Source: Actinokineospora baliensis
Lineage (GTDB): Bacteria; Actinomycetota; Actinomycetes; Mycobacteriales; Pseudonocardiaceae
Length of the DNA: 64,000 bases
Assembly: GCF_016907695.1 (NCBI RefSeq)
Contig: NZ_JAFBCK010000001.1
Location: 6,622,001-6,686,000, forward strand
Direction of reading: 5' to 3'
The notes under the pieces were generated by a model. The model worked only from the letters and a program-made list of their open reading frames with translations, did not search any database and was not told where the DNA came from. Below are positions 1 to 8,448 of the stretch, in pieces. Within the stretch, counting starts at the first letter, position 1. Each line of letters begins with the position of its first letter. The translations under genes and the position numbers were made by a program.

Positions 1-1792
1 CGAGCAGTTCCGCGGTGAGCCGGACGAGGTCGCCGACCGCGTAGCCGACCACGAGCACCGCGGCGGGCGGGGCGATCACCACCCGCTGGTACTGCTCGAT
101 CTCCGAGACCGAGGCGCGCAGCAGGTCGCTGAGCTGGGTGGGCTGCTGCGCCCGCCTGGCCAGGTCGCTGCCGGAGAGCACCATGAGGTTCTCGTTGTTG
201 CGGCGCATCCGGGTGGCGAGGTGGTCGAGCTGGAACAGCGTGGCCAGCTGGTCGGCGTCCTCCTCGTCGCGCTCGAGCCGCTCCAGCAGCTGCAGCTGGC
301 GCTGGACCAGCCCCTGGCTGCGGCGGGAGAGGTTGACGAAGACGTTGCTGTAGTTGGCCCGCAGCCCGGCCTGTTCGGTGGCCAGCCGCAGCGCCTGCTG
401 GTGCACCGCGTCGAACGCCCTGGCCACCTGGCCGACCTCGTCGTCTGGCAGCACGGCGACCGGTTCGACCACCGGTTCCACCACGTCGTTGCCGTCGCGG
501 ATGCGGGCGACCGCGGCGGGCAGCCGGTTGGTCGCGACCTCCAGCGCGCCCCGGCGCAGCAGTGCGAGCGAGCCGAGCAGCTGCCTGCCGATCACGATCA
601 TCACGGCCGCCGCGGCGACCAGGGCGAGGATCAGCACGACCGCGGCCAGTCCCGCCGCGTCGCTGGCCTCGTCCTGCAGCGCCGAGGACCGCTCCTTGAT
701 CTCGGTGCCGAGCAGGGCGCTCACGGCGGTGATCCGCTCGGAGACCTGCTCGGACGCGGCGTTCCAGTCCACCGAGGTGATCGGCAGCGGCACGTTGACC
801 GAGGCGCTGCCGTCGGTGCCGTCACCGACGGCCAGGCGCAGCAACTCCGTCCTGGTGCGCACTTCCGGCGCGTCGTGCAGGGCGTCGTAGCCCGCCTGCT
901 GGCGCAGGGTCGCGATGGAGCGGAAGTCGGCGGTGCGCTCGGCGAGCCGGGATTGGGACGCGCGCAGGCTGTCCAGGTCGGCGGCGTTGAGGCCGCCCCT
1001 GGCGATGCCGATCGCGACCAGTCCCTGCTGGTAGTAGACCTCTTCCTTCGCCGCTTCCAAGTCGTGCAACGCGGAAGCGGTGTTGGCCAGCCCGGGGTCG
1101 GCGACCTCGCCCGTAGTGGCGCGGTCGAAGTCCAACAGCGCGCGGATCACCTGGGTGTAGCCGCCGAGCGCGGTACCGCTGTCGACCGCACCCGCGCCTA
1201 CTGGGCGCCGCAACGCCGTGAGCGTGTCGAACGCAGAGCGCACATCGCGCAACCGCGCACGGGTGACCTCGGTGTCGAAGGTCGCCTTGCCGATCGCGCG
1301 GTACATCTCTTCGCGCGCGTAGTCGGCGCTTTGCCGCTCTCCCGCCAGTTCCGCGGCGATGTCGCGGGAGCCGGTGGTGAGCAGCACCGCGGCCTTGGTG
1401 CGCTCGCGCTGCAACCAGGTGAGCGCCTTGCGCAGGCTGTCGTTGACCGCGACGAGCTTGTCCACGCGCTGGTAGGACTCCGCGCGCTCGACCTGGCCGC
1501 TGATGCGCAGCACGCCGAGCACGACCGCGAACAGCACCGGGACCAGGATGACGGCGGCGAGCTTGACCGGGATGTTCCAGTCCCGCCACTGGGTCAGGGT
1601 GGCCATCGCGGACCGGCCGGCTTCCCCACCGGCGGTCGCTGGCCCGCTGCGCCTGGCGGTGTCGCGGTCGGCGCCGGTGTCGAGGTCGACGTGCGCCGCG
1701 CGCTCCGCCTCGCGCACGCCGAAGGCGCCCGCTGGACCGGCCTTGACGGCGGTGCTGCCGGAGGTGCCGTCGGACGACACGACGCGGCTCAC
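1..1792 (-). CDS. cvnA: Conservon-type sensor histidine kinase, 5' part (CvnA-like, NIT domain)
   Basis: Membrane sensor kinase truncated by the left window edge; about 597 codons are present. From the GTG at 1792: a ~70-residue cytoplasmic tail, TM1 near residues 74-96, an extracytoplasmic nitrate/nitrite-sensing-type helical region containing QRERTKAAVLL, TM2 near 384-401, a HAMP-like stretch, then the helical segment FQLDHLATRMRRNNENL (about residue 519) typical of this family. The ATPase domain lies beyond the edge. ATG at 1606 (MATLTQWRDWNIPVKL) is an alternative start just before TM1. In actinomycetes such kinases head conservons (CvnA-B-C-D with roadblock, DUF742 and GTPase partners); the partners would lie to the left and are not seen. 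Family assignment is confident, the conservon context is inferred. Confidence 0.85.
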   Translation of the reverse strand, partial: MSRVVSSDGTSGSTAVKAGPAGAFGVREAERAAHVDLDTGADRDTARRSGPATAGGEAGRSAMATLTQWRDWNIPVKLAAVILVPVLFAVVLGVLRISGQVERAESYQRVDKLVAVNDSLRKALTWLQRERTKAAVLLTTGSRDIAAELAGERQSADYAREEMYRAIGKATFDTEVTRARLRDVRSAFDTLTALRRPVGAGAVDSGTALGGYTQVIRALLDFDRATTGEVADPGLANTASALHDLEAAKEEVYYQQGLVAIGIARGGLNAADLDSLRASQSRLAERTADFRSIATLRQQAGYDALHDAPEVRTRTELLRLAVGDGTDGSASVNVPLPITSVDWNAASEQVSERITAVSALLGTEIKERSSALQDEASDAAGLAAVVLILALVAAAAVMIVIGRQLLGSLALLRRGALEVATNRLPAAVARIRDGNDVVEPVVEPVAVLPDDEVGQVARAFDAVHQQALRLATEQAGLRANYSNVFVNLSRRSQGLVQRQLQLLERLERDEEDADQLATLFQLDHLATRMRRNNENLMVLSGSDLARRAQQPTQLSDLLRASVSEIEQYQRVVIAPPAAVLVVGYAVGDLVRLTAELL

Positions 1793-2580
1793 TCGCGGGC
1801 CTCCGTGCCTGCCCGTTGCCGGTCTAGGAGTAACACCCTCACCGCGTCGATCTCCCTTCGACGACGAATTCCCATGACACCGCCCGCGGCGCGCGACGAC
1901 CCGACAGCGATGGCCCGACAGCGGAGCGCCGATTCCCCGCACCGCTCGATGACCCTTCCGACATCGGCGCGAGTTCGGCGAGAACTTGAGTGCCGATGCT
2001 ACCCCGATCCGGCGATCTTCCCCGGCGCCGATCTGACCTGCGGGAATTGCCGATCGCACCGGTGATCTCCCGGTCGCGACCGGGAGGATAAAAGATCAAC
2101 AGCGGGTTTCGGTCACGCTTAGCAGCGAATTCTTCGCCTTGATACCTCGATCGGGTATTTCCCCGGATGAATCCGATATCCGCCCGGCCATGACCGCGTT
2201 GACCTGGTACTACGCAGGTGGCGGCGCTGTCGATCACGTTCGGCCGAGTGAGTGAGCCGTGGTCCGACCAGGTGGGGGCACCACGCAGAGAGGCATCAAT
2301 TCACTATTACGTGTGATCCGATTGGCCCGGCCGATCCGAGGTGAAACCGGTATCGTTCGGTGACCCGAGGCTGACCGCGGCAGCGGCCCCCGACCGGTTC
2401 CCGGCCCCTGTGGACAACCATTGGCACCCCGGTTCCGGTCCCGGCTAGCATGGCGCCGCCAAGCCGGTGCGCGGTTGTTCGCGCATTCGGTGAAATCACC
2501 CCGGCGCCGCCCGAGGAACGCCACCCACCGCGATTCCACGTCCCGGATCGACGCCGCCCCCACCATTTCGGAGGAAAAGC
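1793..2580. other. Long intergenic region between divergent genes
   Basis: A 788-bp gap between the leftward kinase and the rightward DUF485 gene. Base composition is locally less GC-rich (for example around 2080-2340) and open frames on either strand look non-coding (basic, low-complexity translations). A perfect DnaA-box-like sequence, TGTGGACAA (TTGTCCACA on the minus strand), lies at 2409-2417. A TAGCAT at 2446-2451 could be a -10 hexamer for the DUF485 gene with TTGGCA at 2421, but the 19-bp spacing is long. I see no convincing gene. Confidence 0.5.
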
Positions 2581-3018
2581 ATGACCGAGGTCGCCGGACG
2601 CCGGGCGGCGTCCACCCCGACGGCCCCGCCGGTACCACCGGCACCGGGCCAAGCCGGGCCGTCGGCCACCTTCGGCGGTATCGACCACCCGGTCGGCACC
2701 GCGGGCGCCGACGGTCCGGACTTCGACGCGATCCACCGCAGCCCGGAGTTCACCGCGCTGCGCTCGCGGTTCCGCCGGTTCGTCTTCGCGCTCACCGGGC
2801 TGTTCCTGGTCTGGTACCTGTCGTACGTGCTGCTGGCCGCCTACGCGCACGAGTTCATGTCCACCCGGGTGGTCGGCTCGGTCAGCGTGGGCCTGCTGCT
2901 GGGCTTCGGGCAGTTCGCCACCACGATCCTGATCACCGCCGTCTACGCGCGGTGGGCGCGCCGCCGCATCGATCCCGACGTGGCGGAGTTGCACGAGCTG
3001 GTGGGGGGTCGGCGATGA
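2581..3018 (+). CDS. DUF485 family membrane protein
   Basis: 145-residue protein with a Pro/Ala/Gly-rich N-terminal half (about residues 1-50) and a DUF485 (YjcH-type) C-terminal half with two hydrophobic helices (FVFALTGLFLVWYLSYVLL and the VGLLLGFGQFATTILITAVY region) followed by YARWARRR. DUF485 proteins are habitual partners of SSS-family acetate permeases (yjcH-actP in E. coli) and may form part of the permease complex. ATG is preceded by GGAGG at a good distance. The stop overlaps the start of the symporter gene (ATGA), so the two are translationally coupled. Confidence 0.93.
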   Translation: MTEVAGRRAASTPTAPPVPPAPGQAGPSATFGGIDHPVGTAGADGPDFDAIHRSPEFTALRSRFRRFVFALTGLFLVWYLSYVLLAAYAHEFMSTRVVGSVSVGLLLGFGQFATTILITAVYARWARRRIDPDVAELHELVGGRR

Positions 3019-4601
3019 GCGTCCTCGCGCAGGGCCAGGTCGGCGACCCGGTCCTCAACTCGGTGGTGTTCGGCGCGTTCGTGGTGATCACGCTCTACCT
3101 GGTCTACCGGGTGGGGTCGCGCGGGAGCTCCACCTCCGACTACTACGCGGCGGGCGGCGGGCTCACCGGCGTGCAGAACGGCGTCGCGCTCTCCGGCGAC
3201 TTCCTGTCCGCGGCGTCGTTCCTCGGCGTGGCGGGCGCGATCGCGATCCACGGCTACGACGGGTTCATGTACTCGATCGGCTACCTGGTGGCGTGGCTGG
3301 TCAACCTGCTGCTCATCGCCGAGCTCGTCCGCAACACCGGCCGCTTCACCATGGGCGACGTGCTGGCGTTCCGGATGCGCCAGCGCCCGGTGCGCGCCGC
3401 GGCGGCCACCTCGACGCTGGTGATCTCGCTGTTCTACATGCTGGCCCAGATGGCGGGCGCTGGCGCGGTGGTGGCCCTGCTGCTCGACGTGCACACCAAG
3501 GGCGGCCAGGCGCTGGTGATCAGCGTCGTCGGCCTGATCATGATCTTCTACGTGCTGGTGGGCGGGATGAAGGGCACCACGCTGGTGCAGATCATCAAGG
3601 CCGTGGTGCTGCTGCTGTGCGTGGTGCTGATGACGGTGTTCCTGCTCGGCAAGTTCGGCTTCAGCCTCACCGCGCTGCTGGAGCAGGCCGCGGCCAACAA
3701 CACCAAGGGCGAGAAGATCATCGACCCCGGCGTGCAGTACGGCCGCACCCCGATCACCACCCTGGACTTCATCTCCCTGTCGGTGGCCCTGATCCTCGGC
3801 GCGGCGGGCCTGCCGCACGTGCTGATGCGGTTCTACACCGTCCCCGACGCCCGCCAGGCCCGCGTCTCCGTGGTGTGGACCGTGGGCATCATGACGGTGT
3901 TCTACGGCGCCACCCTGATCATCGGCTACGGCGCCTCGGCCCTCGTCGGCTCCGAACGCATCCTCAGCGCCACCGGCCGGGAGAACGCCGCGGCCCCCCT
4001 GCTGGCCTTCGAGATCGGCGGCACCGTCCTCATGGGGGTCGTCGCCGCGGTCGCCTTTGCCACCATCCTCGCGGTCGTCGCGGGCCTCACCATCACCGCA
4101 TCGGCCTCCTTCGCCCACGACGTCTACGCCAACATCCTCCGCAAGGGCAAAGCCGACCCGGTCTCAGAGGTCCGAGTGGCCCGCCTCACCGCCATCGTGA
4201 TCGGCGTCCTGGCCATCGCGGGCGGCATCTTCGCCAACGGCCAAAACGTCGCCTTCCTGGTGGCCCTGGCCTTCGCCTTCGCCGCCTCGGCGAACCTGTC
4301 GACCCTGCTGTACTCGCTGTTCTGGAAGCGCTTCAACACCAACGGAACCCTGTGGGCCATGTACAGCGGCCTCGGCTCCTGCCTCCTCCTGGTCTTCTTC
4401 TCCCCCGTCATGTCCGGCGCCCCCACGTCGATCGTGTCCGGAGTGGACTTCCACCTGTTCCCGCTGTCCAACCCGGGCATCGTGTCGATCCCGATCTCGT
4501 TCGTGTGCGGGTACCTGGGAACGGTGCTGAGCCGCGAGAAGGCAGACCCGGCCAAGGCGCGCGAGATGGAAGTCCGCGCCCTGACCGGGATCGGCCGATA
4601 A
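3015..4601 (+). CDS. Cation:acetate/monocarboxylate symporter (SSS family, ActP/MctC-like)
   Basis: 528-residue polytopic protein of the sodium:solute symporter family with about 13 predicted TM segments. Near the N-terminus it has GSRGSSTSDYYAAGGGLTG and NGVALSGDFLSAASFLG, a signature of the acetate-permease branch, followed by GYDGFMYSIGYLVAWLVNLL. Imports acetate or related short monocarboxylates with a cation; the exact substrate cannot be read. The ATG at 3015 sits in an ATGA overlap with the upstream DUF485 gene, which decides the start although the frame stays open upstream. The operon ends at a strong hairpin at 4614-4652. Confidence 0.9.
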   Translation: MSVLAQGQVGDPVLNSVVFGAFVVITLYLVYRVGSRGSSTSDYYAAGGGLTGVQNGVALSGDFLSAASFLGVAGAIAIHGYDGFMYSIGYLVAWLVNLLLIAELVRNTGRFTMGDVLAFRMRQRPVRAAAATSTLVISLFYMLAQMAGAGAVVALLLDVHTKGGQALVISVVGLIMIFYVLVGGMKGTTLVQIIKAVVLLLCVVLMTVFLLGKFGFSLTALLEQAAANNTKGEKIIDPGVQYGRTPITTLDFISLSVALILGAAGLPHVLMRFYTVPDARQARVSVVWTVGIMTVFYGATLIIGYGASALVGSERILSATGRENAAAPLLAFEIGGTVLMGVVAAVAFATILAVVAGLTITASASFAHDVYANILRKGKADPVSEVRVARLTAIVIGVLAIAGGIFANGQNVAFLVALAFAFAASANLSTLLYSLFWKRFNTNGTLWAMYSGLGSCLLLVFFSPVMSGAPTSIVSGVDFHLFPLSNPGIVSIPISFVCGYLGTVLSREKADPAKAREMEVRALTGIGR

Positions 4602-4613
4602 AGACCACCCTCC

Positions 4614-4652
4614 GGTTGCCCGGCCCTCGGCGGGAGCTTGGGCCGGGCAACC
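4614..4652 (+). terminator. Intrinsic terminator-like hairpin after the symporter gene
   Basis: Perfect 13-bp inverted repeat, GGTTGCCCGGCCC paired with GGGCCGGGCAACC around a 13-nt loop, starting 12 bp after the stop codon. There is no U-tract, as usual in high-GC actinobacteria. Confidence 0.8.
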
Positions 4653-4666
4653 ACCCTTCGCGGGTC

Positions 4667-4774
4667 GCTTGTCCACAACGTGCTTGCCTGTCCACAGGCT
4701 CGTTCGCTGCGCCTGGTTCTGTCGGTGCGCCTCGGTAGGCTGTGTATTCGGGGGATCTTGGGGTAGATGATCTT
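4667..4774 (+). repeat. DnaA-box-bearing intergenic repeat, copy 1
   Basis: First of five related sequences in the window. It begins with two direct DnaA-box-like 9-mers (TTGTCCACA and CTGTCCACA about 20 bp apart), then GGTTCTGTCGGTG, a promoter-like CGGTAGGCTGTGTATTCGGG core, and ends in GATGATCTT. The block lies in the gap between convergent genes. The core resembles, from memory, the upstream region of DUF222/HNH (13E12-type) genes, but no such gene follows. Confidence 0.7.
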
Positions 4775-4850
4775 CGGCTCGTCGCTTCGCGCCTTGCATC
4801 GGGTCCTCGCCTCGGCTGCGCCATCGGGGCCGGTCGCGAGTTAACTGCAG

Positions 4851-4996
4851 GCTCGATGTGGTGGACCTGTTTTGCGTGGGGCCCCTACGACAGCCGTGGC
4901 AGGACCGCAAAGCAGGGGCCGAAAAGCATGGCCCTGTCCGCGCAGCAACGCTACGACTGCCGCTCCCCCACACAAAACAGGTCCACCCCATCGAGC
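4851..4996 (+). repeat. 146-bp inverted-repeat element, copy A
   Basis: Begins GCTCGATGTGGTGGACC and ends GGTCCACCCCATCGAGC: 31-bp terminal inverted repeats with two mismatches, enclosing about 84 bp that contains GGCAGGACCGCAAAGC and GGGGCCGAAAAGCATGG. No open frame codes for a transposase. Copies B (5148-5292) and C (12544-12689) share ends and core. It could be a MITE-like element, a structured DNA or RNA hairpin, or an invertible segment. Confidence 0.8.
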
Positions 4997-5147
4997 AGAT
5001 GGCACCAGCGACTTCCGGGAGCGGTGGTTGGGCTGGGTGGGTCGGCTCGGTGGGTTGGGCTGGCGGGGCTGACCCGGGGGGCTGGGTTGGGTGGGCCGGC
5101 TCGGGGGGCTGGGTTGGGTGGGCCGGCTCGGGGGGCTGGGCGCGGCG
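4997..5147. repeat. G-rich degenerate repeat block with G-quadruplex motifs
   Basis: Starts with GGCACCAGCGACTTCCGGG (also found after copy C), then runs of GGGCTGGGT/GGCTCGGG units. GGGGGGCTGGGTTGGGTGGG occurs at 5076-5095 and again at 5103-5122, each fitting the canonical G3+N1-7 quadruplex pattern. Translations are Pro/Gln/Thr or Gly/Trp low-complexity strings, so I do not call a gene. Confidence 0.65.
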
Positions 5148-5292
5148 GCTCGATGGGGCGGACTTGTTTTGCGTGGGGTGGCGGCAGTCGTAGCGTTGTG
5201 CGCGGACAGGGCCATGCTTTTCGGCCCCAGCTTTGCGGTCCTGCCACGGCTGGCGCAGGGGCCCCGCGCAAAACAAGTCCGCCCCATCGAGC
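5148..5292 (-). repeat. Inverted-repeat element, copy B (core inverted)
   Basis: 145-bp copy whose ends are GCTCGATGGGGCGGACTTG and its near-perfect complement (one wobble-type mismatch in 31 bp). The core is the reverse complement of copies A and C, while the right flank (AGTTGG...GGCTTCCGGGAGCG) is homologous to the right flank of copy A. Relative to copy C, three arm positions differ on both arms so that pairing is kept. Confidence 0.8.
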
Positions 5293-5467
5293 AGTTGGGG
5301 GCGGCGGCTTCCGGGAGCGATGGCTGGGCTGGCGGGGCTGATCCGGGGGGCTGGGTTGGGTGGGCTGGCTCGGCGGGCTTGGGCTGGCACCAGCGGTCTC
5401 CGGGAACGGTGGTCGGGCTCCCACCGACGGTCCGCTCAAGCCGCCCGTGATTCCGGAGGCTCTGGAG
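5293..5467. repeat. G-rich repeat block, continuation
   Basis: Continues the GGGCTGGC/GGTTGGGTGGG pattern after copy B and holds a third GGGGGGCTGGGTTGGGTGGG at 5345-5364. GGTCTCCGGGAACGGTGG near 5396 resembles the start of the other G-rich blocks. No gene seen. Confidence 0.6.
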
Positions 5468-5497
5468 CCGTTAGCGCCCGGCCCGCACCGCTAGCGG
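5468..5497 (-). terminator. Hairpin at the 3' end of the MFS gene
   Basis: CCGTTAGCG and CGCTAGCGG form a 9-bp stem with one mismatch around 12 nt; the stop codon of the leftward MFS gene lies in one arm. Probable terminator for the minus strand, weaker than others in the window. Confidence 0.5.
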
Positions 5498-6753
5498 GGA
5501 TCGTCCTTTGAGGACATGAACGGCAAGGCCGCCAAAGCGAGGACCGCTGGGACCACGGTAAAGCCGAGGGTGATGGCCAGGTGGGCCGAGGCAGGCTGGT
5601 CGACAACCCCGCCTGGGGTGTAGTCGCCCAGGGCCAGGAGGAGGCCGAACAGGCCGGGACCAAGTGCCAGGCCGAGGGTCTCGCCCGCTGTCCAGATTCC
5701 TGACAGGAGACCGGCTTGGGTTGTGTTGGTGCGGTGTTCTTCGGCGGTGATGATGTCGGGGAGCATGGCCATGGGGAAGACCTGCAGGCCCGCATACCCG
5801 ATCCCTGTCAGGGCCACGAGGGCCACCAGCACGGCCATGGGCGGCACGAAGGCGACCGCGGCGATCGAGGCGGCGAACAGCACCGTCGCGAGTTGGTAGC
5901 CGCGGCGTTTGCCCCAGTGGTGGGCTACTCGCTGCCAGAGGGGCATCACCAGGAGGGCTGGGGCCACGAAGGCAGCGAAGAGGGGGGTTTGGGCGCCGGG
6001 GTCGTTGAGGACGACTCGGGAGAGGTAGTCCACTCCGGCCAGGAGGGTGCCGATCCCGACGGCTTGGATGGTGAACGCTGTGAGGAGGCGGCGGAAGGGG
6101 CGGGACGAGCGGACCGCGGTCAGGAGGTCGCGCAGGCGGGCTCCCGCGGGTGTGACGCGCGCAACAGGCGCTTTGGCGGTGCCGATGTAGACGCCGAGGG
6201 TGCCTAGGGCTATCAGGGCGGCTACGGCCAGGGCCATGACGCGGTAGCCGCCGAGGGAGTCTCGGATGAGGGGGGCTCCGGCGCCGCACAGGAGGATGGC
6301 GATGGCGAGGGTGGCGACCCGCCAGGAGATGAGGCGGGTGCGCTCGTGGTAGTCGTCGGTGAGTTCGGCGGCCATGGCGACGTAGGGGACCTGGAAGAAC
6401 GCGTAGGCGGTCGCGCAGGCCAGGAAGGACACCGCGACCCAGGCGCCGTCGCCGAGCGGGGTGCCGAAGACCGGGGGCAGGAACATCACCGCGAACAGCA
6501 CGGCAAGGCCGAGGCCGCCGCGCAGCAGGAACGGGCGGCGATCCGTTGCCCGGTCACTGATTCGGCCCGCGACCGGGTTGAACGCCACATCCCACGCCTT
6601 GGGCACCAACACGAGCACGCCCGCCACCGCCGCCGGGACGGCCAGCCGGTCGGTCAGCAGCGGGAGCAGGAGCAGACCGGGGACGGTCCCGAACGCCCCT
6701 GTGGTAAGCGATCCGAGCGCGTAGCCCACCCGGATCCCTGGCGTCACGGCCAT
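5491..6753 (-). CDS. MFS transporter (GPH sugar:cation symporter-like)
   Basis: 420-residue, 12-TM major facilitator protein. The loop-2 motif GRISDRATDRRPFLLRGG and the start VGYALGSLTTGAFGTVPGL resemble the MelB/GPH branch (glycoside-pentoside-hexuronide:cation symporters); many actinobacterial members have unknown substrates. ATG at 6753 was chosen because GGGAGGCGAC precedes it; the frame is open for 75 codons upstream but that part is basic and non-membrane. Transcribed divergently from the polyamine operon with a ~110-bp shared promoter region, so a role in polyamine or amine export is possible but only inferred. Confidence 0.85.
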   Translation of the reverse strand: MAVTPGIRVGYALGSLTTGAFGTVPGLLLLPLLTDRLAVPAAVAGVLVLVPKAWDVAFNPVAGRISDRATDRRPFLLRGGLGLAVLFAVMFLPPVFGTPLGDGAWVAVSFLACATAYAFFQVPYVAMAAELTDDYHERTRLISWRVATLAIAILLCGAGAPLIRDSLGGYRVMALAVAALIALGTLGVYIGTAKAPVARVTPAGARLRDLLTAVRSSRPFRRLLTAFTIQAVGIGTLLAGVDYLSRVVLNDPGAQTPLFAAFVAPALLVMPLWQRVAHHWGKRRGYQLATVLFAASIAAVAFVPPMAVLVALVALTGIGYAGLQVFPMAMLPDIITAEEHRTNTTQAGLLSGIWTAGETLGLALGPGLFGLLLALGDYTPGGVVDQPASAHLAITLGFTVVPAVLALAALPFMSSKDDPR

Positions 6754-6865
6754 GTCGCCTCCCACCCGTCGGGGGTCCCCCGGGCGCGATAGTACGACCA
6801 GTGTGATCGAGTCGGTCATTGCCGGCCCATCCGGATCCGGGCAGGTCGGTATTACAGTGCTCGCC

Positions 6866-8023
6866 GTGCTCGACTCAGAGGGGTCACCGGGACTGTCCAC
6901 CCGGCTGCGCGCGTTCCTCGACGACCGCGCGCCCCAGACCCCGTGCCTGGTGCTGGACCTGGACGTGGTCCGGACCAACTACCGCGCGATGCGCGCGGCG
7001 CTGCCGGAGGCATCGATCTTCTACGCCGTCAAGGCGAACCCCGCGCCGGAGGTGGTGCGGGTGCTGGTCGAGGAGGGCTCGTCGTTCGACGTGGCCAGCA
7101 CCGGCGAGATCGACCTGTGCCTGGCGCAGGGCGCCGACCCGGCCGCGGTCTCCTACGGCAACCCCATCAAGAAGGCCAGGGACATCGCCTACGCCCACGG
7201 CAAGGGGGTGCGCCGGTTCACCTTCGACTCGGAGGGCGACCTGGCGAACCTGGCCGAGCACGCGCCCGGCGCGCGGGTGTGGTGCCGGTTCCTGGTCGAC
7301 GCCCCCGCCTCGGGCACCCCGTTCGGCGCGAAGTTCGGCTGTGCCCCGGAGATGGCGTTGCGCCTGCTGGGCAAGGCGGCGGACCTGGGTCTCGCGGTCG
7401 ACGGCGCGTGCTTCCACGTGGGCTCCCAGCACACCGACCCGGCGGCGTGGACGGCCGGGATCGCCCAGGCGGGCTGGATCGCCGACGGCCTCGCCGAAGC
7501 CGGTGTGCCGACCCGCTCGCTCAACCTCGGCGGCGGTTTCCCCGCCTCCTACCGCGACCCGGCGCCGCCGCTGACCGAGCACGCCGCGGCCATCAGGGCC
7601 GCGGTGGCCCGGCACTTCCGCTCCCCGGTGGAGCTGGTGGTGGAGCCGGGTCGGGCGATCGTGGCCACCGCCGGGGTGATCCGCAGCGAGGTGGTGCTGG
7701 TGTCGCGCAAGTCCGACGCCGACGCCCACCGGTGGGTCTACCTCGACATCGGCCGGTACTCGGGGTTGGCCGAGACCGAGAACGAGTACATCGCCTACCG
7801 GCTGCGCACCGCCCACCCGGCCGAGCCGAGCGGTCCGGTCATCATCGCGGGACCCACCTGCGACGGCGATGATGTGATCTACCAGAACACCCCGTATCGT
7901 CTTCCGACGGCGCTGCGGGCAGGCGACCACGTCGACATCCTCGACGCGGGCGCGTACACCGCGAGCTACTCCTCGGTGTCGTTCAACGGTTTTCCGCCCC
8001 TTCCGACGGTGTTCGTCGGCTGA
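6866..8023 (+). CDS. PLP group IV decarboxylase, probably ornithine/lysine decarboxylase
   Basis: 385-residue alanine-racemase-fold decarboxylase that would make putrescine (or cadaverine) as the first step of the operon. Visible motifs: PLP lysine in IFYAVKANP (Lys56), HVGSQ, the phosphate-binding LNLGGGFP, EPGR, the active-site Cys-Asp in GPTCDGDD (Cys332) and the C-terminal YSSVSFNGF typical of eukaryotic-type ODC. Cys in this position and the shortness of the protein favour ODC/LDC over diaminopimelate decarboxylase. In-frame GTG codons lie at 6857 and 6866; no good Shine-Dalgarno precedes either and a TATTAC at 6850 may be a -10, so the mRNA could be leaderless. Followed 23 bp later by speD. 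Confidence 0.85.
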   Translation: MLDSEGSPGLSTRLRAFLDDRAPQTPCLVLDLDVVRTNYRAMRAALPEASIFYAVKANPAPEVVRVLVEEGSSFDVASTGEIDLCLAQGADPAAVSYGNPIKKARDIAYAHGKGVRRFTFDSEGDLANLAEHAPGARVWCRFLVDAPASGTPFGAKFGCAPEMALRLLGKAADLGLAVDGACFHVGSQHTDPAAWTAGIAQAGWIADGLAEAGVPTRSLNLGGGFPASYRDPAPPLTEHAAAIRAAVARHFRSPVELVVEPGRAIVATAGVIRSEVVLVSRKSDADAHRWVYLDIGRYSGLAETENEYIAYRLRTAHPAEPSGPVIIAGPTCDGDDVIYQNTPYRLPTALRAGDHVDILDAGAYTASYSSVSFNGFPPLPTVFVG

Positions 8024-8046
8024 TTTCCTCGCAGGAGGTAAGACAG

Positions 8047-8448
8047 ATGTCGTATGACCGTGCGCCTGAACCGGGCGTGGGTTTCTTCGCGGGCCGACAC
8101 GTGCTGGCCGAGTTCGACGGGGTTGATCCGTTGTTGCTCAATGATCTGGGCTTCCTGCGGGAGGCCCTGGAATCCTCCCTGCGGGACGCGGGCGCCACCG
8201 TCTGCGACGTGGTCGCCAAGCAGTTCGAGCCGCAGGGGGTGACGGTGCTGGCGCTGCTGTCGGAATCGCACGCCTCCATCCACACCTACCCCGAGATCGG
8301 GTCGATGTTCGTCGACATCTTCACCTGCGGCGAGACCGCCGACCCGGAACTGGCCGCCGCGCTGCTGCGCGACCGCCTCGGCGCGCTCGAGTCCAGGATC
8401 AACACCGTCCACAGGGGACACCCCGTGCCTTCGGAGACCGCCCGATGA
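8047..8448 (+). CDS. speD: S-adenosylmethionine decarboxylase proenzyme, prokaryotic class 1B
   Basis: 133-residue pyruvoyl enzyme that makes decarboxylated AdoMet, the aminopropyl donor. The family motif ESHASIHTYPE is intact: self-cleavage between Glu73 and Ser74 would give the pyruvoyl group, with His79 and Cys94 (DIFTCG) as processing/catalytic residues as in the Thermotoga enzyme. Length is typical of the class. AGGAGG lies 9 bp before the ATG. The stop overlaps the start of the next gene (ATGA), so SpeD and the aminopropyltransferase are translationally coupled. Confidence 0.95.
   Translation: MSYDRAPEPGVGFFAGRHVLAEFDGVDPLLLNDLGFLREALESSLRDAGATVCDVVAKQFEPQGVTVLALLSESHASIHTYPEIGSMFVDIFTCGETADPELAAALLRDRLGALESRINTVHRGHPVPSETAR

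Noticed and set aside
1839..2644. Small minus-strand frames in the 788-bp gap
   Set aside because: Translations are Arg/Ser-rich without motifs and overlap probable promoters for both flanking genes.
4667..4774. Replication origin
   Set aside because: Only two DnaA-box-like 9-mers in a repeated element, with no dnaA/dnaN genes or box cluster.
4742..5450. Gly/Pro/Trp-rich open frames in the repeat gap
   Set aside because: Produced by G-rich repeats and the inverted-repeat element; no ribosome sites or homology.
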